From Apiospora phragmitis (Eukaryota > Ascomycota > Sordariomycetes > Amphisphaeriales > Apiosporaceae), in NCBI GenBank assembly GCA_038363925.1, contig JAQQWL010000009.1:2480001-2544000 (forward strand): a DNA stretch of 64,000 bases, given 5' to 3'. Positions 11,595-22,901 of the stretch are shown piece by piece (within the stretch, counting starts at the first letter, position 1; every line of letters starts with the position of its first letter). The translations under genes and the position numbers were made by a program. Under the pieces are notes generated by a model that saw only the letters and a program-made list of their open reading frames with translations, was not told the origin of the DNA and did no database searches.

Positions 11595-14464
11595 ATGTCG
11601 TCTCTAAAACGGTGGGTTGCTCTATGCTACTCCTTCCTGGGGGTTTATGGGAACCCATATGAATGCTTGGGATACTCGGCGTCAACCATGGTCGAAGGCC
11701 CGTCGTCGTTCCAGGCAGAGTTGCATCTGAACAGTTCTGGGTGTTCTGTATTCGGACCCGATCTACCAGAACTGCGACTCCGTGTTGAATTTCAAACCGG
11801 TAAGTAGTTCATCATAGTAACTTCGCTCTGAATTATGTGCATCTGGTCTGGCGTTAACGGGCCACATCAGAATCCCGCCTTCGAGTCCTGATACAAGACA
11901 TTAGGGACAAGGAGTATATGCTGCCTGACGAGGTACTGCCAGAGCCTACATCAGACCCATCTGGTTCTCGTGAGAGCTCACTTCTATCATTCGGTTACAC
12001 CGAGAGTCCCTTCTCCTTCCAGGTGACCAGGAAGGACACCGGCCATGTCCTGTTCAGGTCGCGGCTGCCTTCGGAGCCCAGTCTTTACGGTCTAGGGGAG
12101 CATATAGATGGCTTCCGACTTCCATTCGAAGACAATTATACGAGGACTATGTGGAATCGCGATTCGGATGGTGTCCCATACCGCGAGAATCTCTATGGTA
12201 GCCATCCCGTCTACTTCGAGCAACGGCCGAGTGGTACCCATGGTGTATTTCTCCGAAACTACAATGGCGCCGATATAAAGTTATCCAAAAACAGCGAAAG
12301 CCATGGAGAAGAGTATTCGATCGAATACTTACTGATAGGCGGCGAACTGGATCTTTTCTTCCTTGCCGGTCCCAGCCCGGTGGATGTCTCGCGGCAGTAC
12401 GCCCTGATACCCTTTTGGAGCCTTGGTGTTAATTATCTCTCTAATGTCAAAAAGTGAGTATCTACGAAATCAGACGTGCTAACCTTTTCTCTGCAGTTCC
12501 ACCAATGCAAGTTTGGTTATCAAGACTGGTTCGAGGTGGCAGAAGTCGTTTCAAACTACTCAGCCTCTGGAATCCCGTTGGAAACCATGTGGACTGATAT
12601 AGATTATATGGACCACAGGAGAGTTTTCTCTCTTGACCAAGAACGCTTCCCCATTGAGAGAATGAGAAATATCGTTCAACACCTTCATGACCACCAACAA
12701 CGATACATGCTGATGGTAGATCCCGCTGTCGCAGACTGGCCCTATCCTGCCTTCGATAGAGGTGTGGAGATGGATGTATTCCTCAAAATACCCAATGCTG
12801 AGTACTTTAGAGGCGTTGTTTGGCCAGGTGTCGCTGTGTTTCCAGACTGGCTTCACCCCAACGCGAGCACCTACTGGGACGAGCAGATCAAGGATGCATT
12901 TAACCCACAGGATGGTATTGACATCGACGGAATTTGGATTGATATGAAAGAACCAGTCAGCATGTGTAGATATCCATGCCTAAACCCGGCCGACGAGGCT
13001 AAGAGAATAGGGGTTCCGCCTGACTTACCACCTCTACGCGAACCACCTTGAGCACTTCCGGGCTTCAATACTTCAGGAGTCGGGCATCCCTCGTACACAA
13101 TCAATAATCCATGGTCCCAAGAGGCGGTCGCAACTTTCAAAGTGGATGGTGTGCTGCAACATATTCTTGGTCCTCGAAATTGGGATGATTATTAGGAGGA
13201 TCTCCTGGAGCCCCCTTATAGTATCCACAACGGAGGACTATTAGGTGAGATAAGCGACCTCACTGTGCCGACCAACATAGTGCACGCAAACGGGATGCGC
13301 GAGTATGACATCCACAATCTATATGGGTCGATGATGGACATGGCGACCCGCCAAGCAATGCTCAAGAGACGCCCAGGTCTGAAGCCCTTTATCATCACCC
13401 GAAGCACGTTCGCCGGCGCCGGCCGCTACGTCCAGAAATGGCTGGGCGACAACGCGTCGCGGTGGGACCACTACCGGTCGTCCATCGCGGGGCTCTTGGG
13501 GTTCGCTTCCATCTTCCAGATCCCCATGGTGGGGAGCGATGTTTGCGGGTTCAAGCTCCGGCCCTCGGACACGCTCTGCGCCCGCTGGACGGCGCTCGGC
13601 GCCTTGAGCCCCTTCTTCCGGAACCACGCGCACGACGAGGCGCCGCCGCAGGAGTTCTACCTCCGCCCGCTCGTCGCGGCCGCGGCCCGGTGCGCCATCG
13701 ACCTGCGCTACCGCCTGCTCGACTACCTGTACACGGCCCTGCAGAGGTAGTCGCGCGACGGCATGCCCGCCATCAACCCCCTCTGGTACTTGTACCCCGC
13801 GGATGCCGACACGTACGGCATCGACCTGCAGTACTTCTTCGGCGCCTGCATCCTGGTGTCGCCCGTCACCGACGAGGACGCGACCGACGTGAGCGTCTAC
13901 CTCCCCGACGACGTCTTCTACGAACTGAACACGCCGGGCGACGCCGTCGTAGTCCGCGGGCGCGGCGCCCCGGCCCGGCTGCGCGACGTGCCGTTCGACC
14001 GCATCCCGCTCCACGTGCGCGGCGGCTGCGTGGTGCCCATGCGGGTCGAGTCGGCCAACACGACGGAGCTGTGCAAGAAAGGCTTCGAGCTGCTGGTCGC
14101 GCCCGGCCTTCGGCGAGGTGATGGTGGCGATGGCCGTGGCCGTGGCCGTGGCGCGGCGGCTGCTGCTGCTGCTGTGGCCGAGGGAGAGCTCTACGTGGAC
14201 GACCGGGTTTCGCTGGATGGCGGCGCGAACCGTCTTGGGCTTCACTTCCGCTACTACCACGACGACGACGGTGACGGCGGCAGCGGCATGGTGGAGATTA
14301 CCGAGGCTACAGAGCGGTTTGTTGGGGCCCAGCGACCAGACGAGAGGCGAGACGGCAAACCGTTGCGAGTGCTAATGGAGGAGGCTGGCATGCAGCTGGA
14401 TCGTGTTGTAGTGCTTGGTACCGGGACCGGGGTAACCTCCAGCCCTCTAATTGTGTTTCGGTGA
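11595..14464 (+). pseudogene. GH31 alpha-glucosidase gene with three in-frame stops
   Basis: Secreted family GH31 enzymes hydrolyse alpha-1,4-glucosidic bonds of maltose and starch fragments. Exons are 11595-11799, 11871-12427 and 12497-14464, about 909 codons. A signal-peptide-like start (MSSLKRWVALCYSFLGVYG) is followed by the N-terminal domain (SLYGLGEHIDG), then the catalytic domain with WIDMKEP (nucleophile Asp, but the usual Asn is Lys), [17 protein letters not shown] (acid/base Asp) and MVGSDVCGF, and finally beta-rich C-terminal domains. The frame holds over 2 kb, yet it has TGA at 13049-13051, TAG near 13193-13195 and TAG at 13748-13750. The last replaces the Gln of TALQRQS-type sequences (CAG to TAG), and the first fits CGA to TGA. 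About 7-8 residues are also missing before IPFWSLG. I judge it a young pseudogene. Confidence 0.85.
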
Positions 14465-15661
14465 AGTACCTTTATATTGTCTGAGAAGCTGCGGGGAGAG
14501 AGCCTAGAGGTAGAGGGCTCTTTAGGCCGTGCCTTCGAATGCCGGTCGTGCGGCTCTTCTTGCATGGGTCCTAGACTCCTAGGTGTGCGGCGTGCCTACC
14601 TGTACCTAATGTCTAGTCCAGCATCTCACTTCTCACTTCCCGCTGGCGTCCGGGCCGGGTAACGTATTGCTCATGAAACCAGCGGCAGCTTCGTAGGCCA
14701 ATCTGATACATACACCTCAATAGGAGTCAGAGAATGGACAATGTCAGGTGCAGTCAATATTTCCTGGGAAGGTGGCAAAGAAGAGCCGCTGATAGCTCTT
14801 GCACTCGGCAGGACCTCATCAAGGCGAGTTTTATCACGATTTGCACAATGCGTGCGTACATAGCATGCAGTCTATCTGCTAGGTGACTAGTCGTGTCACT
14901 ACCCAATACATGCCTCCGACTGCCCAAGCACTTCAAAGTTGTTTACAAGGACGATGTGTATCTGCGTCCCAATGTAACGAGAACCCAGGTGGGGTGAGTG
15001 AGTAGGTTGGTAGTGGACTTCGACCCCTCGGTTGGTGCTGTCTAGCTGTCTAGCTGTCAAGCTACAGTATGTCCTAAAACAATCACTGCACTGATTTGAT
15101 GCTAGGTCTTTAGGTCTTCAAGGTCTTGGCGTGCCGCCCTAATTCGAGCCCGGTACCTTACACTAACAGGGGTTAACCAACCATACCGCTCCCACATAAC
15201 ACACCAAACCTCCGGCCGGCTTCTTTTTTTTGGAGCTTCTTGAAAGGGTCCATGTCCATTATTCTAGATCCCCGTCCACCCCCCCATGCGATCCCGTTCC
15301 TAGGTTAGGTTATTGTTACTTGTGAGAGTCGTGTGAGGGAGGTAACAAGACAGCATAACCTCCGACATCTTCCAATACCCAGCTCTGAAGCTGCATTCGG
15401 CACTTCCTTTCTCTACTTACCTCTCTTTTCCCAAATACGACACTTGACTTGGCTATTGTTTTGTTTCTAGGCCGGCCAGTTCCGTTATTTGTTGTCCCCT
15501 CCTCGCCCTCCTTCCCGCACAACATTCGGTCTCCAGTCTGGAGCTTCAGCCTCGACCCCGAACCACCTCGAAGCAACAACAAGACCGACCACCGCAACAA
15601 TCGCCGTGTACAATTGCCTTGTTGGCCGACAACCACCCGGCACAGGTGCTGAGCTGCCACA
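14465..15661. promoter_or_regulatory. Intergenic, 5' region of MKT1
   Basis: No gene supported. CCTACCTGTACCTA occurs near 14594 and AGGTTAGGTT near 15301, both short motifs that recur in other spacers. The last 200 bases are C/T-rich with short CAACAA runs, as in fungal 5' leaders. Confidence 0.4.
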
Positions 15662-18355
15662 ATGGCCAAAATGCCTCCCGGTAAGCACTTTTCTCGAGCG
15701 CAACTGGGCTGCCAGCAGCAATTCCATCGCCTGCGATCTCCCCGTAACCCTTACGGCGCATTGTGCTCCTGCGGAACGAGTTCGCCGCCACAAGGCCTCG
15801 CTTATGGCACCATCATGTGTGATACCGGGCAGATTGGAGCTTCCTGCAGCTGGCCAAGTGGCACTATTGCTTGATACCTCTGCCGGGTTCGTCTTGTGTC
15901 GCGCGGTTCGTTGCGCTGGGGTGGGACATTCGAGTAGTCGCATACTACTTACTAGAAGCACTCTTGCCTACTTTAGACTGACTGACGTGACGCCCAGTAT
16001 CGGTCTTATACGACGATGGATGGATCAACGATCGAGCCCAGTAAGTCACACCCCATTCTGCCGGCGTTTCACTCTTCTCTGACCTGGCGGTACATTGTAG
16101 GTCCGCCGACATATCTCAGCTCAAGGACAATGCCGTCGCGGTCGATGCGTCATACTACCTTCAGCTCTTCCTCGACAATATCCCCTTCCACGAGCCACTG
16201 CTCCCCGCTCTCGGAGGCTTGACTGGTATCGAGAGTCACATCGAGTCTGATCTGGAGAGTTGGGACGCCAACAAGACGACCCCCTTCTTCATCTTCAATG
16301 GCCAGGCTGTCGAAGGACAAGATGAGGTCTCGGTACAGAGAAGCAAGAAGGCCAACGCGAAGACGGACGAGGCTTGGGATCTCTACTTCAAGAGCGAAGC
16401 TCATCGCCGTCGCTGCTTTTGGTACAAGCCGAGGGGCCTACCCCGTCCAGAATCTGTTCCCTCTGCTTCAGAGCATCCTGAAGAAGCACAATCTTCACTT
16501 CTTGGTGCCCCCTTTCAATGCATGCGCCCAGGTGAGTAACAGCCAAGTCCTCCCAGCATGTGTAAGTCCAGTTGCTAATCTCTACAGCTCACCTATTTCG
16601 ACATGATCGATTCCGAGCAATGCTCCGGCATAATGGGACCACAGGAGCTTCTGCTGTACCCCATCAAGGACTTTATCATTCGCTCCATCGACTGGGAAAC
16701 TGGAAAGTTTACGGCTCTCTCTAAGAAGAACATCATCAAGAGCCTGAATGTCACCGAGCCCATGTTCGTTGATGCTCTTTTGATGAGGGGCACTTCGTTT
16801 TTGCCCTCGTTTCCGCCTCTCGAGGATACTGGTATTACACCACACCCGCCGGCCTCAGTCATAGACGCAGTTAATATGTTGCGAACTGCTGACAAGTCCA
16901 TTGCGACCGCATGCGCCTCTTTCGGCGACATTCTCCAGAAAAAGGACCCCAATTGGCTTAAGAAGTACCATAAGGCCCGTATGACGATTGATCACTTCAT
17001 TTACATCACCGAGGCCGGTGAGCCCAAAGTCCACAACTTCGATACATTGACAAAAGACAACTATGAATATCTTGGATACCAGCTACCCGCAGAGCTTTTC
17101 CATTACCTTAACGCTGGCCTCATTGGAGCTAGAGTTCCTAGCTGGGTTACTCACGGCCAAATCATCGTCGCACCCACTCTGGACGGCGTTCCGTCCCCCG
17201 AGTACAAGAAGCTGGTCACGACCCAATTGATGCCCTTGAGGGAGCAGACTCTGGGTCTTATCATGCCGCGGCTGAACCGTGGTATACAGTTCAAGCCCGT
17301 CAATGTCAAGACTTGGTTCGACGAGAAGTACTCTCATGCGATCGATTACCGCAGCGGGGGTAACAAGGCGATCGAGCAGGCCAACACGTGGTCTGTCAAG
17401 GAGGAGACTGTCAAACAACATTTCCCAAACGCCAAACACGGTTCCATTCTGTTCGAGGTCTCTGCACTGAAGAACGCTGAATTCGCCAAGGCAACAATCA
17501 GCAAGGAGAAGATAAAGGGCATCGATTCTGATGACATGGTTGCATCCATGGTTATCTGGCGCTTCCTCCACCTACGAGGCTATGTTAACGACAATCACCA
17601 ACTCACTGTGTGGGAGAGGCTTTAGCGAAGTCCCTCGACGCAATAGCCTCGGTATCTGCTCAGAACCCAGAAGATAAGTTGGCAGATGCTGTCCTGCTCG
17701 CTTATGAGCTCATCCGCCTCGACCTGTTGCACACTCGCAACCAGCATCCGGAACTTAACGGGTTGCCGATGAACGGTAGTGACCAAGACAAGGCAAGCTT
17801 GCTTCTGATTAGCCGCTGCGCCATTCTGTTGAAGCTGTACCACGAAGCTAATGGCTATACCGGACCACTGAGCAAGAACTTCTTGCATTTCCGTTCGTTG
17901 AGTTCATCCATTCGGGAAGCAAATCGTGATCTTGTGGAGGCTATTGTCACATCACTTCTCCTCCATGGCCAGGGAAAGAAGGAGAGGGACGATTATCTGA
18001 CCATGGGCCAAAGGTAGGGACCCTTACGCAATCTTTTGCAGGCAAAATTACTAATTCGAGACATGACTAGACTCCCTTTCTTGATGGATACGGACGTCGC
18101 TCTGGGCATCGCCATCAAGACTCTGCTAGACGATATCCAGCCTTCGGACACGCCCGAGGTGAAGGCGAGTAAACGTGCGGATTTCCCCGGGAAATTCGTA
18201 CCGTATGCCACAGACCTCCACAAGGACTTGAAGATTGCGGATGCCTTCTTCGTTGCACTGAACGAAGGTATCAAGACATCGGCAACGAGCAAGTCCCCGC
18301 CAACGATCGCAAGGTGTGGGAACATGCCGTGGCCTATCTCGCCGCCAGAAGATAG
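15662..18355 (+). CDS. MKT1: MKT1-like post-transcriptional regulator, frame-disrupted as sequenced
   Basis: Mkt1 carries an inactive XPG/PIN-type nuclease fold and acts with Pbp1 on mRNA translation and stability in the cytoplasm. The exons I derive are 15662-15680, 15998-16040, 16101-16531, 16588-18013 and 18071-18355. The protein begins MAKMPPVSVLYDDGWIND, and the splice phases all agree. Landmarks are VAVDASYYLQLFLDN and GGLTGIESHIESDL, then FGTSRGAYPVQNLFPLLQ, GPQELLLYPIKDFIIRSIDW, a helical middle part, and the C-terminal PMNGSDQDKASLLLISRCAI. Three frame changes break it: near 16400 (-2), near 17612 (-1, GGG where GGGG is expected for Trp-Gly) and near 18275 (-1). All flanking sequence is well conserved and has no nonsense codon in the correct frame. 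Repaired length is about 735 aa. The first intron (317 nt) is long for this window. I favour sequencing deletions over a dead gene. Confidence 0.85.
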
Positions 18356-19592
18356 CGTGACTGGATGGTAGACTGCCATCGTCAGTCCGGACGATGTGCT
18401 CCGTCGAGCCCAGGCCAGCGGCGCTCTGACAATAGAGATCCGTTTAACCGGTCCATGCAGCCTATTCATTGAGTGTACCCGGAAGTTTCGTTGCGTACAG
18501 GACTATGAACTTAGTTCGTGGCATAGCAATGACAGATCAAAGAATCTTTAGGCGAAGGCGTTGGTGGTGGGGAAAAATACAATCCAATACGAATTACTGT
18601 ACTCGCCTATGGAAAGAACAAGATGAACGTGTTACGCCACTTGAAGGGGAAACAAGCTGTAGAAGACATGTTTCTCCATCTGCATATAGAGGGGAGGTTC
18701 GAGCACATTGTTAGCCGGATGTGGAAGCTATTCTTGCCTTCGACGGAGAAAGAGCGACAAGACCAGTGTATTCCATACAGCAAGCGCTTAAACTAGAGAA
18801 GGGAATAACCAGTGAATAACCAGTGGACACGCCTTAGCTGCGAGGCCAGAAAACCTGATGATGCCAATGTGCGTGCTACTGGATTGAGATGCTTACAACA
18901 CATGTCCTGTTGGTACCTGAGGAGTTTCAGGATAAGTCTTACTTCGTATGGCATAGGGATTTCACAAGTACTGCATGCGTTATTTACACTTCACGGTTGG
19001 GTAACCTCACGAGAACTCTTCACATCATGTACACAAGAGATACGGCTGATTGCTATTTCGAGTTTGTTTCATTATTCGTGTGCGGGATATCCACACCTAT
19101 CGACCTGCCCAGTTCCTTCGACTCGAAGCGGCAACAGGTGAAGACTACCTCAATAAATGAGCCCCGCACGGTAACACACCTCCGTGGACCTGTCTCTGTG
19201 AGGGTCATATCTGCCCAAGCTCTAGCTGTTCGTTGAAAATCGTACCCGATGTGCCCTCACTAGTCCCCTGCATCGATTTGGGTTGGACCCTGAATCCAGA
19301 GGGCAACATGCTGTGAGGCGAATCTGGGCCAAGTTGGAATTGGAAGAGCAAAATGTCGTCCTGGCAAATGGCACGCATGGCCGTTGCTCGTCTAGACACC
19401 CAACGCCGGTAAACTCCACATATGCTGCCCACTGGCCTGCGTGCATGCCTGTTTGATGTGGCCAGGACCAGTTTCGTGATGAGAGGTATCATGCGCATAA
19501 TAACGTAACGTAAAGAGAAGAAAGTAGACGAAAGTGACCGAATCTAATCAACCACTTGTTTTCAGGAGTACGCCAAATCGCACCCGTGTCGG
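18356..19592. other. Intergenic, convergent 3' ends
   Basis: 1.2 kb between the ends of MKT1 (+) and the RFTS gene (-). Short open frames only; I see no domain, repeat or RNA gene. Confidence 0.45.
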
Positions 19593-22034
19593 TCAAATAA
19601 GCAAGGACCGTTTAATGGGCTGCGGAACGACGCGGTCACCAATCTTCGTTTGGCTCTTTTGTTCGCCTGTTCGGCGGATCTTGTCGAGAAGATGGCTAGA
19701 TGTTGGTGTTAGTCCAATGAATGTGAAATGATTGGCGCATCAGAGTATGTGCAAAAGTAAAGCAAACATCGGTTGGGGAGGGCGGTGTTATAGCCAGTGC
19801 TGCCAATTAAGCCAATGCAGTAGTATAGCGAATCAGACGACGCAGAAGGCTAGGCAGTCACGCCGCCTTTTGGGACGGTGTTCTGATAGTCCTTAGGTTG
19901 ATCTTGACCTGCAGGTCATGCATGGGTGCTGAAATGATCAAGCAGCCGGGGGATAGTAAACTTGAATAAGGAAAGGGGGGAAATAAGCGTACTTTATAGG
20001 CATATGACCTCGTTGCCCCTCGGCCATGGCGAGGTTGATCTTGCTCAGTTCACGCTCCTTGGCCTCATCACTGGCCTCCTTCTCATGGGCATCAAAATGC
20101 TCCCGGATCAGATCCTGGCCTTCTCTTTCATCAGCACTACGAACCAAGTAGTCGCAATCGGGCTCTTGGCAGGTCCAGGTCTGATTCGGTCCGTGTGCTT
20201 TCACAGACGGTATCCTCTCTGCATGAATGGCGATGCGTGTTAGTGCTTTTGTTGGTGTATCACTACCTTCGAGGTTCTCGTCTTCAGACGTCGCCGAATC
20301 GTCCAATTCGTGGTTCTCTGAGCCGGTAAAAAACTCGGATGTCTTTGCCGTTTTCTTGACACGCAACCCATCATCAAATTCCATCCCGTCATCGCTGTCC
20401 AGGCCTCTGGGGCGCTTCTTGCCACCCAAGGATGGGCGTAAACCTGCAGCCTTTCCACTCGGACGACCGCTCCTGATGGGAACCTTTCCACTGGTTTCTG
20501 CCACAGTCGGAGTTGAAGGATTCGGCTTCACCCTCTCCGGTGCCTTTTGGCGTCTTGTAAGGGCCAATATATTTTCCTCCGTGATGTGCTGAAGGGCTGG
20601 TCTTGACTTCGCATCGTCCTTGGCCCATTTGTACAACGCACTCTTGTGCCACTCCGGACCTAAACTGCGCGCCAAGTCCTTGGCATAGTAGGTGAATATT
20701 TCTTCTTTGGCACTGTAATTCGGTACCTTGCATGCCATATAAACTTTCGTCTGCCAAGCCCCATGATTCATTTTATCGGGATGCTTCTTTGCTTTCCCGT
20801 GTCCCAAGTCTTCCAATATCTTAGCTCGTTCTTCATTGAGAACATCGAGTAACGTGGGCAAACCCGGGTCCAACTGTGACGGTAGAGGTGCAGGGCTGCG
20901 CGGTCGTAAGGCCATCTCAGTTTGCGCGAAGTCGTGCATTTCTACATCGGCAGGTGCCTCAGAGTTCGCCTTGGTGTCTGGCGTTGACCTCTGTTTGCCT
21001 TTATTTGGTCTTGTCCTGGAAGGCTTTTGATCGTCACTGGTCAGGTCAACCACAGGTGATTCAACCTGTTGGCTGCTGCGAAGGCTCCTCGGTGCCGGGT
21101 GGCTCGCCACAGTCTTTCCTTTCCTCTTGGGTTTGGGCTCGACCGAATCCGAGTCTGCCGTCCTCTGCCGCGAAGCACGCCCCTCTGGCTCTGCTTTCGT
21201 GGCAGCTGCCGCAAGGTTTAGCTTGTTGTTTACCCTTTGTAATACATCTGGCACCTCACCACTGAGCCAATTGTAGAACTGAGTATGCTTAGGAAACTGC
21301 GACAAAAGGAACAGAGCATGGACCTTGCATCTTTGGATGGCTTCTTCGTAGGTGACGCCATCACCAACAGCCACGGCATAGGAAAAGAGAACATTATTGA
21401 TATCAAGAATGATGTCCTTGAACCGTAGCTTTCTTTGTTTTGAGCCCGGCTTCTTTTTCTCCTCGTCCTTGGCCCTTTCCAGCTCTGCCTCGTATTGGGC
21501 TAGAATGTTGTAATGAAGTGTGACGGCCTCGAACATGTTGTTTACCGTGGGTGTGTATTTGTCCGAGGGAGAGATCTCAAACCATCCCGAATTCCCTTGG
21601 GCCCAAATGACAGGAATATCGTCATCCTTGACACCGATGGAGTAAGACGTCGATGTCGGGATTTCGATCCAGGCGGATTTGTCTTTGATGTGTCTTTTCT
21701 GCACTGGCACGAGATGAAACTGTAAGGGTCGCTTCTTCAAGTAGAATTTGACGGCAGGCTTACGGTAGATGACTTGGTCTTGCTCAATATTCAAGCGACC
21801 ACGAATAACGTATGGACCTTCGAAGTCGATATGGAGAATGCTGGCTATCTCGCCACGACTGTTGTAGACTGTGGCGTCCTCGAGCAGAAAACATGGCCAG
21901 TTGTCGCTCAGCTTCTCGTCTGGAGGGTGAGCCGGCTTCAGGACGACATGCTCTTTTTGGAAGCGGATCGCATCTTCGTCGACGGTCGCAACAGTTGAGG
22001 TCGAGGCAGCCCTTAACCTCCGACGGCCAGCCAT
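19593..22034 (-). CDS. RFTS-domain (DNMT1-RFD) heterochromatin protein, Raf2/DIM-7-like
   Basis: Residues about 43-175 match the replication-foci targeting fold: NWPCFLLEDATVY, FEGPYVIRGRLN, SAWIEIPTSTSYSIGV, VIWAQGNSGWFEI and MFEAVTLHYN. In fungi this fold occurs in Raf2 of the S. pombe Clr4 complex and, by weak similarity, DIM-7 of Neurospora, which steer H3K9 methylation. A disordered acidic and basic middle follows. Near residues 645-675 is a C2H2-type zinc finger (CQEPDCDYL then HFDAH). The main exon 19993-22034 is open for 680 codons. If unspliced it would run on to 19938 with a hydrophobic tail. A phase-matched 297-nt intron (19696-19992, GTACGC..TCTAG) instead joins it to a last exon 19593-19695, giving an end with NHLLDKIRRTGEQKS. 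I prefer this because it is helical and family-like, giving about 714 aa. The exact function is inferred. Confidence 0.72.
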
Positions 22035-22901
22035 GACTGCGGGGGTGGGGATAGTGAAGCATGCAGGTGTGGATTAGGTGTATGAATGATGTGAAGAGTT
22101 CGAATAGGAGAGGCTCTCTATGTTGCCCAGGTAGTCGATATGGTATAGATGGGACGGAAAGGGAATCGGCAACATGGATCGGCAGTGGTAGGGCCGGGAC
22201 ATATGGCCGTGTGATAGTGGTGGATTATTATGTACAGTATTGCATAGAAGCGAGCAGTACGAAGTGAAGTATAAGGTTAGGTGATAGTCGCATCAACTCG
22301 CGGGTAGCAAGCGCGATGCGGCGCGTTGGATCTTAATGAGCTGGGGCCACCTTTGAATTGGACGAGAATCCCTTGCCTTGATAGGCGAGAAGCAGTGAGA
22401 GGTTCCAACGTTCAATGGAAATCTGGAAATGATCCATCCCAAGGCCTGTCCTGTAAAGATGTAGCTCTACTCGACAGGGAGGGCTTCGAACCACTTGCTC
22501 TGGTGGACAAGCCCCCATTCGCTAAGTACTGTAACTTCAGCAGCTCATTTATAGAGGGCCCCCACCCACTATGAAGGGGACCGACCGCCAATCGATAGCG
22601 ATAAGACCTAACGGGCCCTGCTTTTTTTGTGTCAAGCAAGTGGGACCTCCCTCTGCTGCTGCGACAGGAAGCTTGTACTTTCTCTCGGGAGAATTTCTCG
22701 AGTCGGAGTGTCGCTTCAATCGTTGCGCTTCTACTGATACATAATCACAACATAGAACTACGTTCCTGGCACCAGTCCCAGGTGATTGCCCAGAGCAATC
22801 TTCGTGTTGGTCCTACAAACTAACTCGGCTGTCACAATTCGGCCGCCTAGGGTTTTCTACTACCGCAGGATCGCATTGGAGCTCCCCGCTCTACCTCGCG
22901 A
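22035..22901. promoter_or_regulatory. Shared divergent promoter region (RFTS gene / PUS4)
   Basis: 0.87 kb between two genes that read away from each other, so both promoters should lie here. AAGGTTAGGT occurs near 22271. An apparent pol III B-box (GGTTCGAAGCC on minus near 22485) lacks a matching A-box and tRNA folding, so no tRNA is called. Confidence 0.45.

Noticed and set aside
13319..14260. 313-codon open frame on minus inside the GH31 region
   Set aside because: It is a GC-rich antisense shadow of the glucosidase exon; it has no domain and appears only because third positions are G/C.
22440..22520. Possible tRNA gene on minus (GGTTCGAAGCC B-box)
   Set aside because: The T-stem has mismatches at two of five pairs and no A-box or acceptor stem lies at the right distance.
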